Positions 19,943-27,359 of a DNA stretch of 39,128 nucleotides are shown here, one piece after another. The translations under genes and the position numbers were made by a program. Position 1 is the first letter of the stretch. The number at the start of each line of letters is the position of its first letter. Where the stretch lies: the NCBI GenBank assembly GCA_001247695.2, contig LGRX02025783.1:1-39128 (forward strand), written 5' to 3'. The stretch comes from Cymbomonas tetramitiformis. Lineage: Eukaryota; Chlorophyta; Pyramimonadophyceae; Pyramimonadales; Pyramimonadaceae. The notes below the pieces were generated by a model, which was not told the DNA's origin, did no database searches, and saw nothing but the letters and a program-made list of their open reading frames with translations.

Positions 19943-22494
19943 GCATGCACGACAGTGCGGATCATAGGGTTAGCTTTGATTTTGCAAGTGACGGATCGCT
20001 CTACAAAAGCTCATCTTATGCAAGTTGCGGAGCAGCATACATGAGATTTGAAGACGGAGACACAACACCATTTATGAGCAAACACAACATACCAAGGGAG
20101 ACGCCTATCACCTCACCTACGGCAGGAATCATAGATAACATCCATAAACCTAGCTCCACCACTGCAGAAATTTTGGGTCGTAAGCTGCTTCAAGATCGGA
20201 AGCATGAAATCCTGAACACCTTGGTTCCCCTTACTCATGTAATTGATTCCATGGCAACTATCAATGCTGTAAACCGTGACCCTGGAACCTTAAATGTCAG
20301 GGACCTCATGCAAGAGCCAAACAGAAGGGACTTGGTAGCCATTAGACTGATTTTGGAAGAATTAGGATTTTACAATACAACAGGACAAGAGAAACTTTTT
20401 ATTAAATGGATTAGAGGGCACAATAACGATAGGCTCCATGACAAAGTAGACAGAACGGCCAAAAGAGCGGCATTTAGATACAGCGGAAGACAACTTAGAT
20501 TCGATGAAGACGGAGATTTAGACTTTTCTCTCCTGTTTCATGAACAGTCCGTAACAGGAGGCATCAGGAATCATATTAGGAGGCTCCAAAGATTGAGCCG
20601 TCACAAGAAATGGAAAGACATGAATGGACAAGGCAGAGCACTCAGACTATTGGAGGAAAACCAAGTGAAGCCAATTAAGGATATTTCAAAAATTGCATCC
20701 AAGTATTTCACGGCCTACAGGTGCAGAGAACTCACAGGCCTGCAAGCATCCCCACATAGAGCACACAGGATGGGAATAGGAGAAAGCCCGATCTGCCAGA
20801 GGTGTGGCACAACATCACTGTGCACCTATAAACATGTCCAACTGAACTGCTCAGGAGAAGGAAATGAACTACATCAGTTAAGAGAAAGCCAACAGGAAGA
20901 AATAAAAGAGACCATCAAAAAAGCCACTGCAGGAGACCCGAAATTGATAATAGAAGGTAGAAACACAAGGGGTGGCACCACCAGAGCTGCCGAGTTTTTT
21001 CCCCTAGCAGAAATAGACAGGGACCTAACAGCCTCCAAACCGCTTGCTGCCCTTCCAGAGGCTAGCATGTACAGACTATCTAATACCAGGAAAGGTACTG
21101 TTGCAGTAGCTGCTGCACCCACCGGCATAAACAACGACGGGTGTCACACTTTCCAAGACCTACAGCACATCAAAAAGAAAGAATTCTGGAAGTTAGTTGA
21201 GTGGCACAGGCTGACAACTGATACACCCCAGACATCGATCAGTAATTACACACAACGGGCCAATGATATCCACTCAGCGCTTATAGCGTGTAATACTGAG
21301 TCGGGCGACCCGAAGAATTGTTATGCAATAAGAAGGGATTTATTAGACATCATCATAGATGAGAGAGGCTTAGGAAAGGAGGGATGTGAACTTTTCTGCA
21401 ACCCCGTTAATTCACACCCAGGAATCAAATCAAGAAGGTGCATTCCTACGGCAGCAATGAAAGAGGCGCTGAGACCCTTTTGCCACAAAGGTAAAATAGG
21501 ATGGGATGGACTCGCAAGAGATGCATATATCAATAGTGTTACTGGAAAAGGAAAAAAGGTCTATGGAAACCCACCATTTGATGGTGGTGTCCTTAGAGAA
21601 GCATCTGCTGTTATGCAGACACTGTCCCGAGGCTTAGAGGCGGCCAAGACTTCAGAAGGATTCGAAGGAATTTGGATCCTGCCACTATCTCCAAAGAACC
21701 TCAAAAAGTGGACAGAAAAAGGTTTTAAGTTAATCTTCAAATACCCAAGGGGGACCATACCGTTCATCCCACATGATTATTGGTCAGGCAAAGGACCCTA
21801 CACAATGCCAGGGGAGGGTTGTTACAAAGATAAGTACTCAGATGTAGTCATATTGTCCATTGATAGTGAGAGCATGGGATGCCCCGTTAGTAAGAAACTT
21901 GACAATGATAAACTGCAATATAAGCTGTTTCAATGGTTCCTTAATGTAGTTCCGCATAAAAAGATTACCCCTAAACTGCTCAAAGAAACGGGCCTGCACC
22001 CGGACATGATTGAGCAAGCCCTTAATGAGAGAGATTGTCTGCTGCCGCCCCGTTTATGCCCGTGGGTTGGGGGCAGGAATAATGGGGAGCAACGAGATCA
22101 GTACCCTGGAGCACACCTGGATGGCGAGCACGGGAATGCAGGAGGAACCCCATTTCTTAATGCGGTTGAGTGGCCAGAGGAACTTGCTATCATGGGGTAT
22201 TTACCAGAGGGTTTTGGCAAAGTTTTGAAAGGGATCGGGGTTCCACATCGTGGGGTGAAAACACTTTTGAAAAAATTGTCTAGGATGTGTAGGCGTCATG
22301 CGAGAGAAAGATCCATATTACATGAAACGGGAGTCATACCTGAAAGTGACACCATAGAGGAAGCGCCCAGCATTCAAGAACTATGCACAAAAAATAGGAA
22401 AGAAAATGAGGTGGTAAAGGCCGCAGGGGAAATGCTAGGCAACTATGTAAACCCCCACCCTTCCCCCAGCCCCCATGGGGCTAGGGCCCCGTAG
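19924..22494 (+). CDS. LINE polyprotein, C-terminal part: RNase H, zinc knuckle, NPPF methyltransferase-like domain
   Basis: The open frame runs back into the MITE by chance; LINE coding resumes at 19943-19951. RNase H features follow in order: FASDGSLY (first Asp), TTAEI (Glu), VIDSMATI (Asp), RGHNNDRLHDKVDRTA (His/Asp), nucleotides about 19975-20460. A Cys/His cluster follows (CQRCGTTSLCTYKHVQLNC, about 20793-20850), as in many LINE C-termini. The last half is unusual: ERGLGKEGCELFCNP..., then YGNPPFDGG at about 21561-21587, then IWILPLSPKNLKKWTEKGF and a tryptophan-containing HDYW. N-P-P-F with a following hydrophobic strand is the motif IV pattern of N6-adenine-type methyltransferases (Dam-like, PCIF1-like). 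A SAM-binding motif is not obvious to me, so the call is tentative. It ends in a proline-rich tail. Confidence 0.7.
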   Translation: MEDFYTGMHDSADHRVSFDFASDGSLYKSSSYASCGAAYMRFEDGDTTPFMSKHNIPRETPITSPTAGIIDNIHKPSSTTAEILGRKLLQDRKHEILNTLVPLTHVIDSMATINAVNRDPGTLNVRDLMQEPNRRDLVAIRLILEELGFYNTTGQEKLFIKWIRGHNNDRLHDKVDRTAKRAAFRYSGRQLRFDEDGDLDFSLLFHEQSVTGGIRNHIRRLQRLSRHKKWKDMNGQGRALRLLEENQVKPIKDISKIASKYFTAYRCRELTGLQASPHRAHRMGIGESPICQRCGTTSLCTYKHVQLNCSGEGNELHQLRESQQEEIKETIKKATAGDPKLIIEGRNTRGGTTRAAEFFPLAEIDRDLTASKPLAALPEASMYRLSNTRKGTVAVAAAPTGINNDGCHTFQDLQHIKKKEFWKLVEWHRLTTDTPQTSISNYTQRANDIHSALIACNTESGDPKNCYAIRRDLLDIIIDERGLGKEGCELFCNPVNSHPGIKSRRCIPTAAMKEALRPFCHKGKIGWDGLARDAYINSVTGKGKKVYGNPPFDGGVLREASAVMQTLSRGLEAAKTSEGFEGIWILPLSPKNLKKWTEKGFKLIFKYPRGTIPFIPHDYWSGKGPYTMPGEGCYKDKYSDVVILSIDSESMGCPVSKKLDNDKLQYKLFQWFLNVVPHKKITPKLLKETGLHPDMIEQALNERDCLLPPRLCPWVGGRNNGEQRDQYPGAHLDGEHGNAGGTPFLNAVEWPEELAIMGYLPEGFGKVLKGIGVPHRGVKTLLKKLSRMCRRHARERSILHETGVIPESDTIEEAPSIQELCTKNRKENEVVKAAGEMLGNYVNPHPSPSPHGARAP

Positions 22495-22797
22495 GGCTCC
22501 GGCTCTGCGGGGTTACCACTGGCCCAGGGGCCGGAGCACCCGTGGGCTTTTTCACTTCATCACCACCACCGCCCACTCCGCTTCCATCACCATCGTGCAT
22601 CAGCTCCGCGGCCCTCTGATGTTTTTTCCGACGCTGGTGGCAGACACGCTTAATTAGTGCCTTGTCACCCATGCTTCCATGCTCTGTGGAATGCTTCCTG
22701 CCTTGCAAACTGTCATGTATGAGGGGAACAGACTCGAGTAGATCGTTCCGAAGGCATTGCCTTACTCATCGACGTAAATGTTTTATTATTATTATTA
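22495..22797 (+). other. LINE 3' untranslated region and simple-repeat tail
   Basis: About 300 bp after the stop codon. It begins with a GC-rich, self-complementary stretch (GGGGCTAGGGCCCCGTAGGGC, 22477-22497 region) and ends in TTATTATTATTATTAG at about 22780-22797, a typical LINE tail. The borders of the original insertion are not marked by a duplication I can see. Confidence 0.5.
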
Positions 22798-22989
22798 GAA
22801 TCGTTGATCTTGAGAACGGTACGTGGCGCCCCATTCGCTACACACCAACCCCCGATTTTCCACTCGAGCCGTCGCAAAAAGTTCGAGTGTCACAAAGTGG
22901 TCACATGCATAATGCAACATTTGCAACTTTTTGGAGTTATGTGACCTTTTAAGGTCAATTGTAAGACTCGGAGTGAAAAAAAAAAATCA
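22798..22989. other. Unassigned spacer before the satellite
   Basis: About 190 bp with nothing I can assign. A GGTCACATGCATAATG...TTATGTGACC stretch (22900-22948) forms a loose inverted repeat. An (A)11 run follows. Confidence 0.35.
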
Positions 22990-23920
22990 AAAAATATTTT
23001 CCGGCTCGCCGGCGGCCAAAATCGATGGTTTTTGGCCTGAAAAGGCCATTTTGAGTGCGCGGGTGCTAGAGGATTTCCCGTCGGTGTCCGAATCGCGTGT
23101 TTGAACTTCGTGGGACCTTCCAAGGACCATCACGGGTCACTTAGTGGAAGAAATGATGAGAAATTTTTGATTGGGGTGCTCGCCGGGGGCCAAAATGGCC
23201 GTTTCTGGGGCCTGAGCAGGCCATTTTGCGTGCGCGGGGCTATAGGATTTCAGTTAGGTATCCGAATCGCGCGTTTGAACTTTGTGGGACCTTTCAAGGA
23301 CCATCACGAACTACTTAGTGGAAGAAATGATGAAAAATTTTAATTTGGGTGCTCGCCGGGGGCCAAAATGGCCGTTTCTGGGGCCTGAGCAGGCCATTTT
23401 GCGTGCGCGGGGCTATAGGATTTCAGTTAGGTATCCGAATCGCGCGTTTGAACTTCGTGGGACCTTTCAAGGACCATCACGAACTACTTAGTGGAAGAAA
23501 TGATGAGAAATTTTAATTTGGGTGCTCGCCGGGGGCCAAAATGGCCGTTTCTGGGGCCTGCGCAGGCCATTTTGCGTGCGCGGGGGCTAGAGGATTTCAG
23601 TTAGGTATCCGAATCGCGCGTTTGAACTTTGTGGGACCTTTCAAGGACCATCACGAACTACTTAGTGGAAGAAATGATGAGAAATTTTAATTTGGGTGCT
23701 CGCCGGGGGCCAAAATGGCCGTTTCTGGGGCCTGAGCAGGCCATTTTGCGTGCGCGGGGCTATAGGATTTCACTTAGGTATCCGAATCGCGCGTTTGAAC
23801 TTTGTGGGACCTTTCAAGGACCATCACGAACTACTTAGTGGAAGAAATGATGAGAAATTTTAATTTGGGTGCTCGCCGGGGGCCAAAATGGCCGTTTCTG
23901 GGGCCTGAGCAGGCCATTTT
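22990..23920. repeat. Satellite array, unit about 174 bp, five-plus copies
   Basis: The marker GGGACCTTTCAAGGACCATCACG recurs near 23112, 23286, 23459, 23633 and 23806, a period of 173-174 bp. The first unit is clearly diverged and the inner ones nearly identical. Each unit contains a hairpin with arms CAAAATGGCC and GGCCATTTTG around an 18-base loop. ORFs of 65-85 codons seen here repeat with the unit and are not genes. The last unit is truncated at about 23920. Confidence 0.85.
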
Positions 23921-23932
23921 CAGGGTTTCAGG

Positions 23933-23937
23933 GTTTG
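23933..23937. repeat. Target site duplication GTTTG, left
   Basis: Five bases directly outside the left LTR, identical to 27234-27238 outside the right LTR. Five base pairs is the usual size for Copia/Gypsy integrases. Confidence 0.8.
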
Positions 23938-24145
23938 TGTGGGATATATAGTGCTAACTATATATTGAGGTGCTGATAACTCAGAATGCTTACACTTCAG
24001 ATAACATAAGAAGTCAAGTTAGATTGAGTGTCGCTCGGCTTAAGCCCGAAACCCTGAACCTGTGACAGCCGTACTGTACGGAGTACTAGTACAGACAGAG
24101 GACTGTGACACACACGGGGTGTCACACGGGGTGTCACATCCAGCA
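23938..24145 (-). repeat. Left LTR (3' LTR of the minus-strand element), 208 bp
   Basis: Starts TGT and ends CA. It differs from the right LTR chiefly by a 12-bp tandem duplication of the GGGGTGTCACAC phrase near 24117-24140. It contains TATATA-like blocks near its left end (ATATATAGTGC, CTATATATTG). Confidence 0.85.
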
Positions 24146-24359
24146 CACCACCCTGTACTATTACGGAGGAAGAGTTAGGGTGGAACAGGCAGTGTTAGGT
24201 GAAACAAAACACACCATCTCAAGCGGTGGAAACAGATTGCTAGTGGGGGCCTGTGCTCTTGGCCAGGGCGGTCCCAAATCTCTAGCTAGCACTACACACT
24301 GAAGGCTACTGTGCCCGTGATACAGATCTAGCGGTGCTACTAGGCTTTTGACAGTAACT
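24146..24359 (-). other. 3' untranslated region of the gag-only element
   Basis: 214 bp between the gag stop and the 3' LTR on the minus strand. The expected polypurine tract would lie next to 24145; only a short AGGGTGGTG-like purine run is visible there. Confidence 0.45.
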
Positions 24360-26852
24360 CTAGCCACCTTTAAAGTGGTCCACAGAGCAGAGTTCACAAA
24401 GATTGAAGTTGTTGTAGTTCTCAAACTGAAAGTTCAGATTGCAGATGTTGAAGCCGTCAGAGTCCAGATTGAAGGTGCCGTAGAAGTCAGCCGGTCCAGT
24501 GTCCAGAAGGTCGGGGTCAGTGAAGTAGTCCACTGTGCCATTCTGATAACTAGAGCAGTCACCGTACACCACCGACGGTGGAGTAATCTCCACATCACAA
24601 AGTGCTGTGGCGGTGACGGTGTCGATCATGGCGATGCTCACACACAGAAACAAAGCGGGGATAGCTGCTGCCGTGAGGAATGCTCCGATTGAAGGTGTCC
24701 GTACACCACCAACCCGTGGAGCGGGTGGTGGGACGGCATCATGTAAGTCCTCGTCGTCGGACTCCGTGTCAGCCACGCTAGCGGAATCATGCGTGGAAGA
24801 AATGTACGGAGGGAGGGGGTTGTAGGATTGAAGAGAGACCTGTGGCTCGGGCTCGAAGAAGCCCAATTTTACAGACATGTTGTCCATAAAGGACTGCTCG
24901 AAGGGCGGCTCACCGTCAGCGAATTGCTTCGGGTAAATTAGCGCGCCGCCCTCGGTCTCGATTGCCACCTCCGGCTCATGCTCCACGACGGCATCGTCGA
25001 TCACGGAGGGCGCGGCCGAGCCGAAGTGGACCATCGGGAAGTGCTGAGTTTCGGACTCAGCACCACCAGCCACCTGCTTGAGCTCGCGGAGAGCGGTGCG
25101 TGCTTCGTGCACGCGGGTAGCAAGGAGTGAGGGTCGGGTGGGCATTAATCCCGCGTACTGCGCGCGGAGCCCCACGTCAATGTCCTCGGAGAACGTGAAG
25201 GGCTCCTCGTCCTGCCGAACCAAGGGATGATCATGTCGCGCACAGAGTCGAGCAAAGGCGGTGTCGTCCTCAGTGTCGAACGCGGTCTGGAAGGCGGACA
25301 CGAGGCCGTCGGCGTCGTCGGCTTGCTCAATCACGCACTCGTCGCACTTGATGTCCGCGGTGGGGCAATTCGCGGAGTCATGCCAAAACCCCGGAGGGCA
25401 TCGGACACACTCCGGAACGAAGGCCTTGGAGAGGACGTGGAAGGAGACGGAATGCATGCCGTAAGCCTTCTTGTCGTTGTTGCGGCGTCGGTCGCCTTGT
25501 TGCCAATTCCCGCCCTTGGGAAGGGGAGAAGCGGCAAAGCGGTGTTGCCATTCACGCTTCCGGCCGTGAAACTTCCCATCTTCCCGACGGTTCTGGCGGT
25601 CACGCCAGGAGGAGGGCGGAAAGTGCACACCTGGCTTGCCTGTAGGCTTGCCCGTAGCCGGAGCCGGCCATCTCGTCGTCGGCTCGTCGCGTGCATCCTC
25701 GTCGGAGAGCGTCGCAAGCACTTTGTTCGCGGCGTCGATGTGGAATTGGAACTCCTTGATCAGGGCCTTCACGTCAACGTCGGACGGCAGACCAGAGTAC
25801 AGCACGTTGGACTTGTCCACGAAGGGCACGTGCTTGCCCCTGCCGGCGTTGGCATCCCAAATCTCGAGGACGTGGGCGTAGATGTCTTCGAGCTCGACCT
25901 TGGCCAACTCAACGTCGAGACGAAGCGGGGTAATAACTTTGTCGTAGAACTCGGGGTCGAGAGAAGCTAGAAGCTGTTTCTTGGCCATCATGTCGTCGAG
26001 AGGTCCAGAGGCACCGTTGCCAATAGCGGTCAGGCATGCGTCGAAATCTTGGATAAGAGGGTCGGGGTCCTTCTTGTCGTCGAAATAAATGGAGCAAAGC
26101 TCCTCGTAATGCCCAAGAGGTCGAACCACGCGAGGGATCAACCTCTTGGTGACCTCGAGGAGGGCACGTTTGCCATCCTGAGGCGAAGCCCGTCCCGAGG
26201 CCTCAACCCAACGCCGCGCGGGTGAGCTAGGAGAAGTCAACGATGTCAAAGTCGAGAAGAGGATGGCATTGAAGATGGCGTTGACCTCCTTTTGCGCGTC
26301 CGCCAAATCAAAAAGAGCGGCGTTGTTGGGGTCCTTCTGCTCGAACGCACGCTGCAAGGACTTCACAATGGCTGTCCAGAGCGTGTTGCGGCGTACTTCA
26401 TCTCCATGAAAGGTGTCCTCCTTGGATCCCAAGGCGTCGCGAGAGATCCTCTTGATGATGTCGACATCCCAAGTGGAATTTTGGACAGCCGCAGCTCGAG
26501 TCCGGTCCGGAGCCGTGAGATTGACAGCCGGAGAATTTGGCGTCGGTCTATAGCGAGACCCGACGTCGCGTGAAAAAATCGTGTCTAGTCGAATTCGATT
26601 GTTGCCCCCCAAGGGAGACGTGACGTGTGAATTTACGCTCATGATGAAAATCCAATAGGTGGGAGCGTTGGGGTAGAGGGCCGATGTCAGAGAACACAGA
26701 AAATCGATGGTCGAGAGCCGTAAGATGTAGTGCCGGAACGGATAATTAAGGAAGCCGTAACTGTGAATTTTGCAAGATCGTAACGCGGCGGCCAAGGAAT
26801 CCCACGACAAAAATTGATCAAGTTTCAGTCGAGTAAAATCCAACGCGGACAA
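24360..26852 (-). CDS. Gag-like protein of the LTR element
   Basis: The open frame begins at 26852, but a better start is the Met at 26642 (MSVNSHVTSP), giving about 760 residues. The middle part (DPDPLIQDFDACLTAIGNG...DDMMAKKQLLASLDPEFYDKV...IYAHVLEIWD) has the helical pattern of Copia-type gag proteins. A basic Arg/Lys region (RREDGKFHGRKREWQHR) precedes a Cys/His knuckle, CVRCPPGFWHDSANCP, for RNA packaging. The C-terminal 250 residues are unusual for gag: acidic, with one hydrophobic segment (AAAIPALFLCVSIAMI) that could span a membrane, then a Cys- and Asn-rich tail. No pol follows. The frame is fully open, so the protein may still be made. Confidence 0.75.
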   Translation of the reverse strand: MSALDFTRLKLDQFLSWDSLAAALRSCKIHSYGFLNYPFRHYILRLSTIDFLCSLTSALYPNAPTYWIFIMSVNSHVTSPLGGNNRIRLDTIFSRDVGSRYRPTPNSPAVNLTAPDRTRAAAVQNSTWDVDIIKRISRDALGSKEDTFHGDEVRRNTLWTAIVKSLQRAFEQKDPNNAALFDLADAQKEVNAIFNAILFSTLTSLTSPSSPARRWVEASGRASPQDGKRALLEVTKRLIPRVVRPLGHYEELCSIYFDDKKDPDPLIQDFDACLTAIGNGASGPLDDMMAKKQLLASLDPEFYDKVITPLRLDVELAKVELEDIYAHVLEIWDANAGRGKHVPFVDKSNVLYSGLPSDVDVKALIKEFQFHIDAANKVLATLSDEDARDEPTTRWPAPATGKPTGKPGVHFPPSSWRDRQNRREDGKFHGRKREWQHRFAASPLPKGGNWQQGDRRRNNDKKAYGMHSVSFHVLSKAFVPECVRCPPGFWHDSANCPTADIKCDECVIEQADDADGLVSAFQTAFDTEDDTAFARLCARHDHPLVRQDEEPFTFSEDIDVGLRAQYAGLMPTRPSLLATRVHEARTALRELKQVAGGAESETQHFPMVHFGSAAPSVIDDAVVEHEPEVAIETEGGALIYPKQFADGEPPFEQSFMDNMSVKLGFFEPEPQVSLQSYNPLPPYISSTHDSASVADTESDDEDLHDAVPPPAPRVGGVRTPSIGAFLTAAAIPALFLCVSIAMIDTVTATALCDVEITPPSVVYGDCSSYQNGTVDYFTDPDLLDTGPADFYGTFNLDSDGFNICNLNFQFENYNNFNLCELCSVDHFKGG

Positions 26853-27023
26853 TACAAATTAATCCCAGGTAGGCGAACGCTGCAGCGATACCAAATTTAA
26901 TCCGCCCGTAAACTAGCTCTCGACCGCAACCGCGAAAATCACGACATCAAATTTGGGCCCCCAACGCCCCACCAAGCGGAGTGGCTTAGCCACTCATGCA
27001 ATCAAAAGTAGTGGAAGGTGCCT

Positions 27024-27037
27024 GGCGCACCATAACC
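27024..27037 (-). promoter_or_regulatory. Probable primer binding site, half-tRNA initiator Met type
   Basis: On the minus strand the 5' LTR is followed directly by GGTTATGGTGCGCC. Its complement, read on the plus strand, holds CCATAA, which looks like the anticodon loop of an eukaryotic initiator Met tRNA (C before the CAU anticodon). Copia and Ty5 prime from this internal position, not from the tRNA 3' end. Supports the Copia-like call; the host tRNA would have to be checked. Confidence 0.5.
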
Positions 27038-27233
27038 TGTGGGATATATAGTGCTAACTATATATTGAGGTGCTGATAACTCAGAATGCTTACACTTCAG
27101 ATAACATAAGAAGTCAAGTTAGATTGAGTGTCGCTCGGCTTAAGCCCGAAACCCTGAACCTGTGACAGCCGTACTGTACGGAGTACTAGTACAGACAGAG
27201 GACTGTGACACACACGGGGTGTCACATCCAGCA
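27038..27233 (-). repeat. Right LTR (5' LTR of the minus-strand element), 196 bp
   Basis: Direct repeat of the left LTR, TGT...CA, and probably closer to the original length because it lacks the 12-bp duplication. Confidence 0.85.
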
Positions 27234-27238
27234 GTTTG
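27234..27238. repeat. Target site duplication GTTTG, right
   Basis: Matches the five bases at 23933-23937 outside the other LTR. Confidence 0.8.
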
Positions 27239-27359
27239 TGCTACATGTAGGTCAAGGATAACATCGAATTTGCAAGCAACCCATGTCCGTTGCATTCCTA
27301 TGGGGTTTCGCATTATGATTGCAAACATATTGGACCATTATAACCCATCAAAGATTAAG

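Larger units (their letters stand above)
12310..22797 (+). mobile_element. Non-LTR retrotransposon (LINE) with protease, APE, RT, RNase H and methyltransferase-like domains
   Basis: About 10.5 kb directly abutting the right TIR. It has no LTRs, codes for an APE-type endonuclease before a reverse transcriptase with RNase H behind, and ends near a (TTA/TTAT)n tract at about 22780-22797. That fits a LINE with a simple-repeat tail. The 5' boundary and any target duplication are not visible to me. Coding capacity was probably one polyprotein of more than 3000 residues. It is now broken by a one-base frame change near 19380-19405 and by a MITE at 19654-19942. Known protease-bearing LINEs include NeSL and relatives of the algal Dualen/RandI group; assignment here needs a tree. 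Confidence 0.8.
23938..27233 (-). mobile_element. Gag-only LTR retrotransposon (Copia-like, non-autonomous)
   Basis: Two direct LTRs (23938-24145 and 27038-27233) begin TGTGGG and end CCAGCA, and the outer flanks share the 5-bp duplication GTTTG (23933-23937 and 27234-27238). The only coding region is a minus-strand gag; there is no room or motif for protease, integrase, reverse transcriptase or RNase H. This matches the described class of terminal-repeat elements with a gag domain (TR-GAG). It must borrow enzymes from an autonomous relative. The LTRs are near identical except for one 12-bp duplication, so insertion is fairly recent. It inserted between the satellite and the 3' flank of the transposase-like gene. 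Confidence 0.85.

Noticed and set aside
19538..19965. ORFs inside the MITE
   Set aside because: They read through the non-coding GC-rich MITE interior.
23101..23838. Repeated 69-80 codon ORFs in the satellite
   Set aside because: Same reading repeated with the 174-bp unit; no initiation context or domain.
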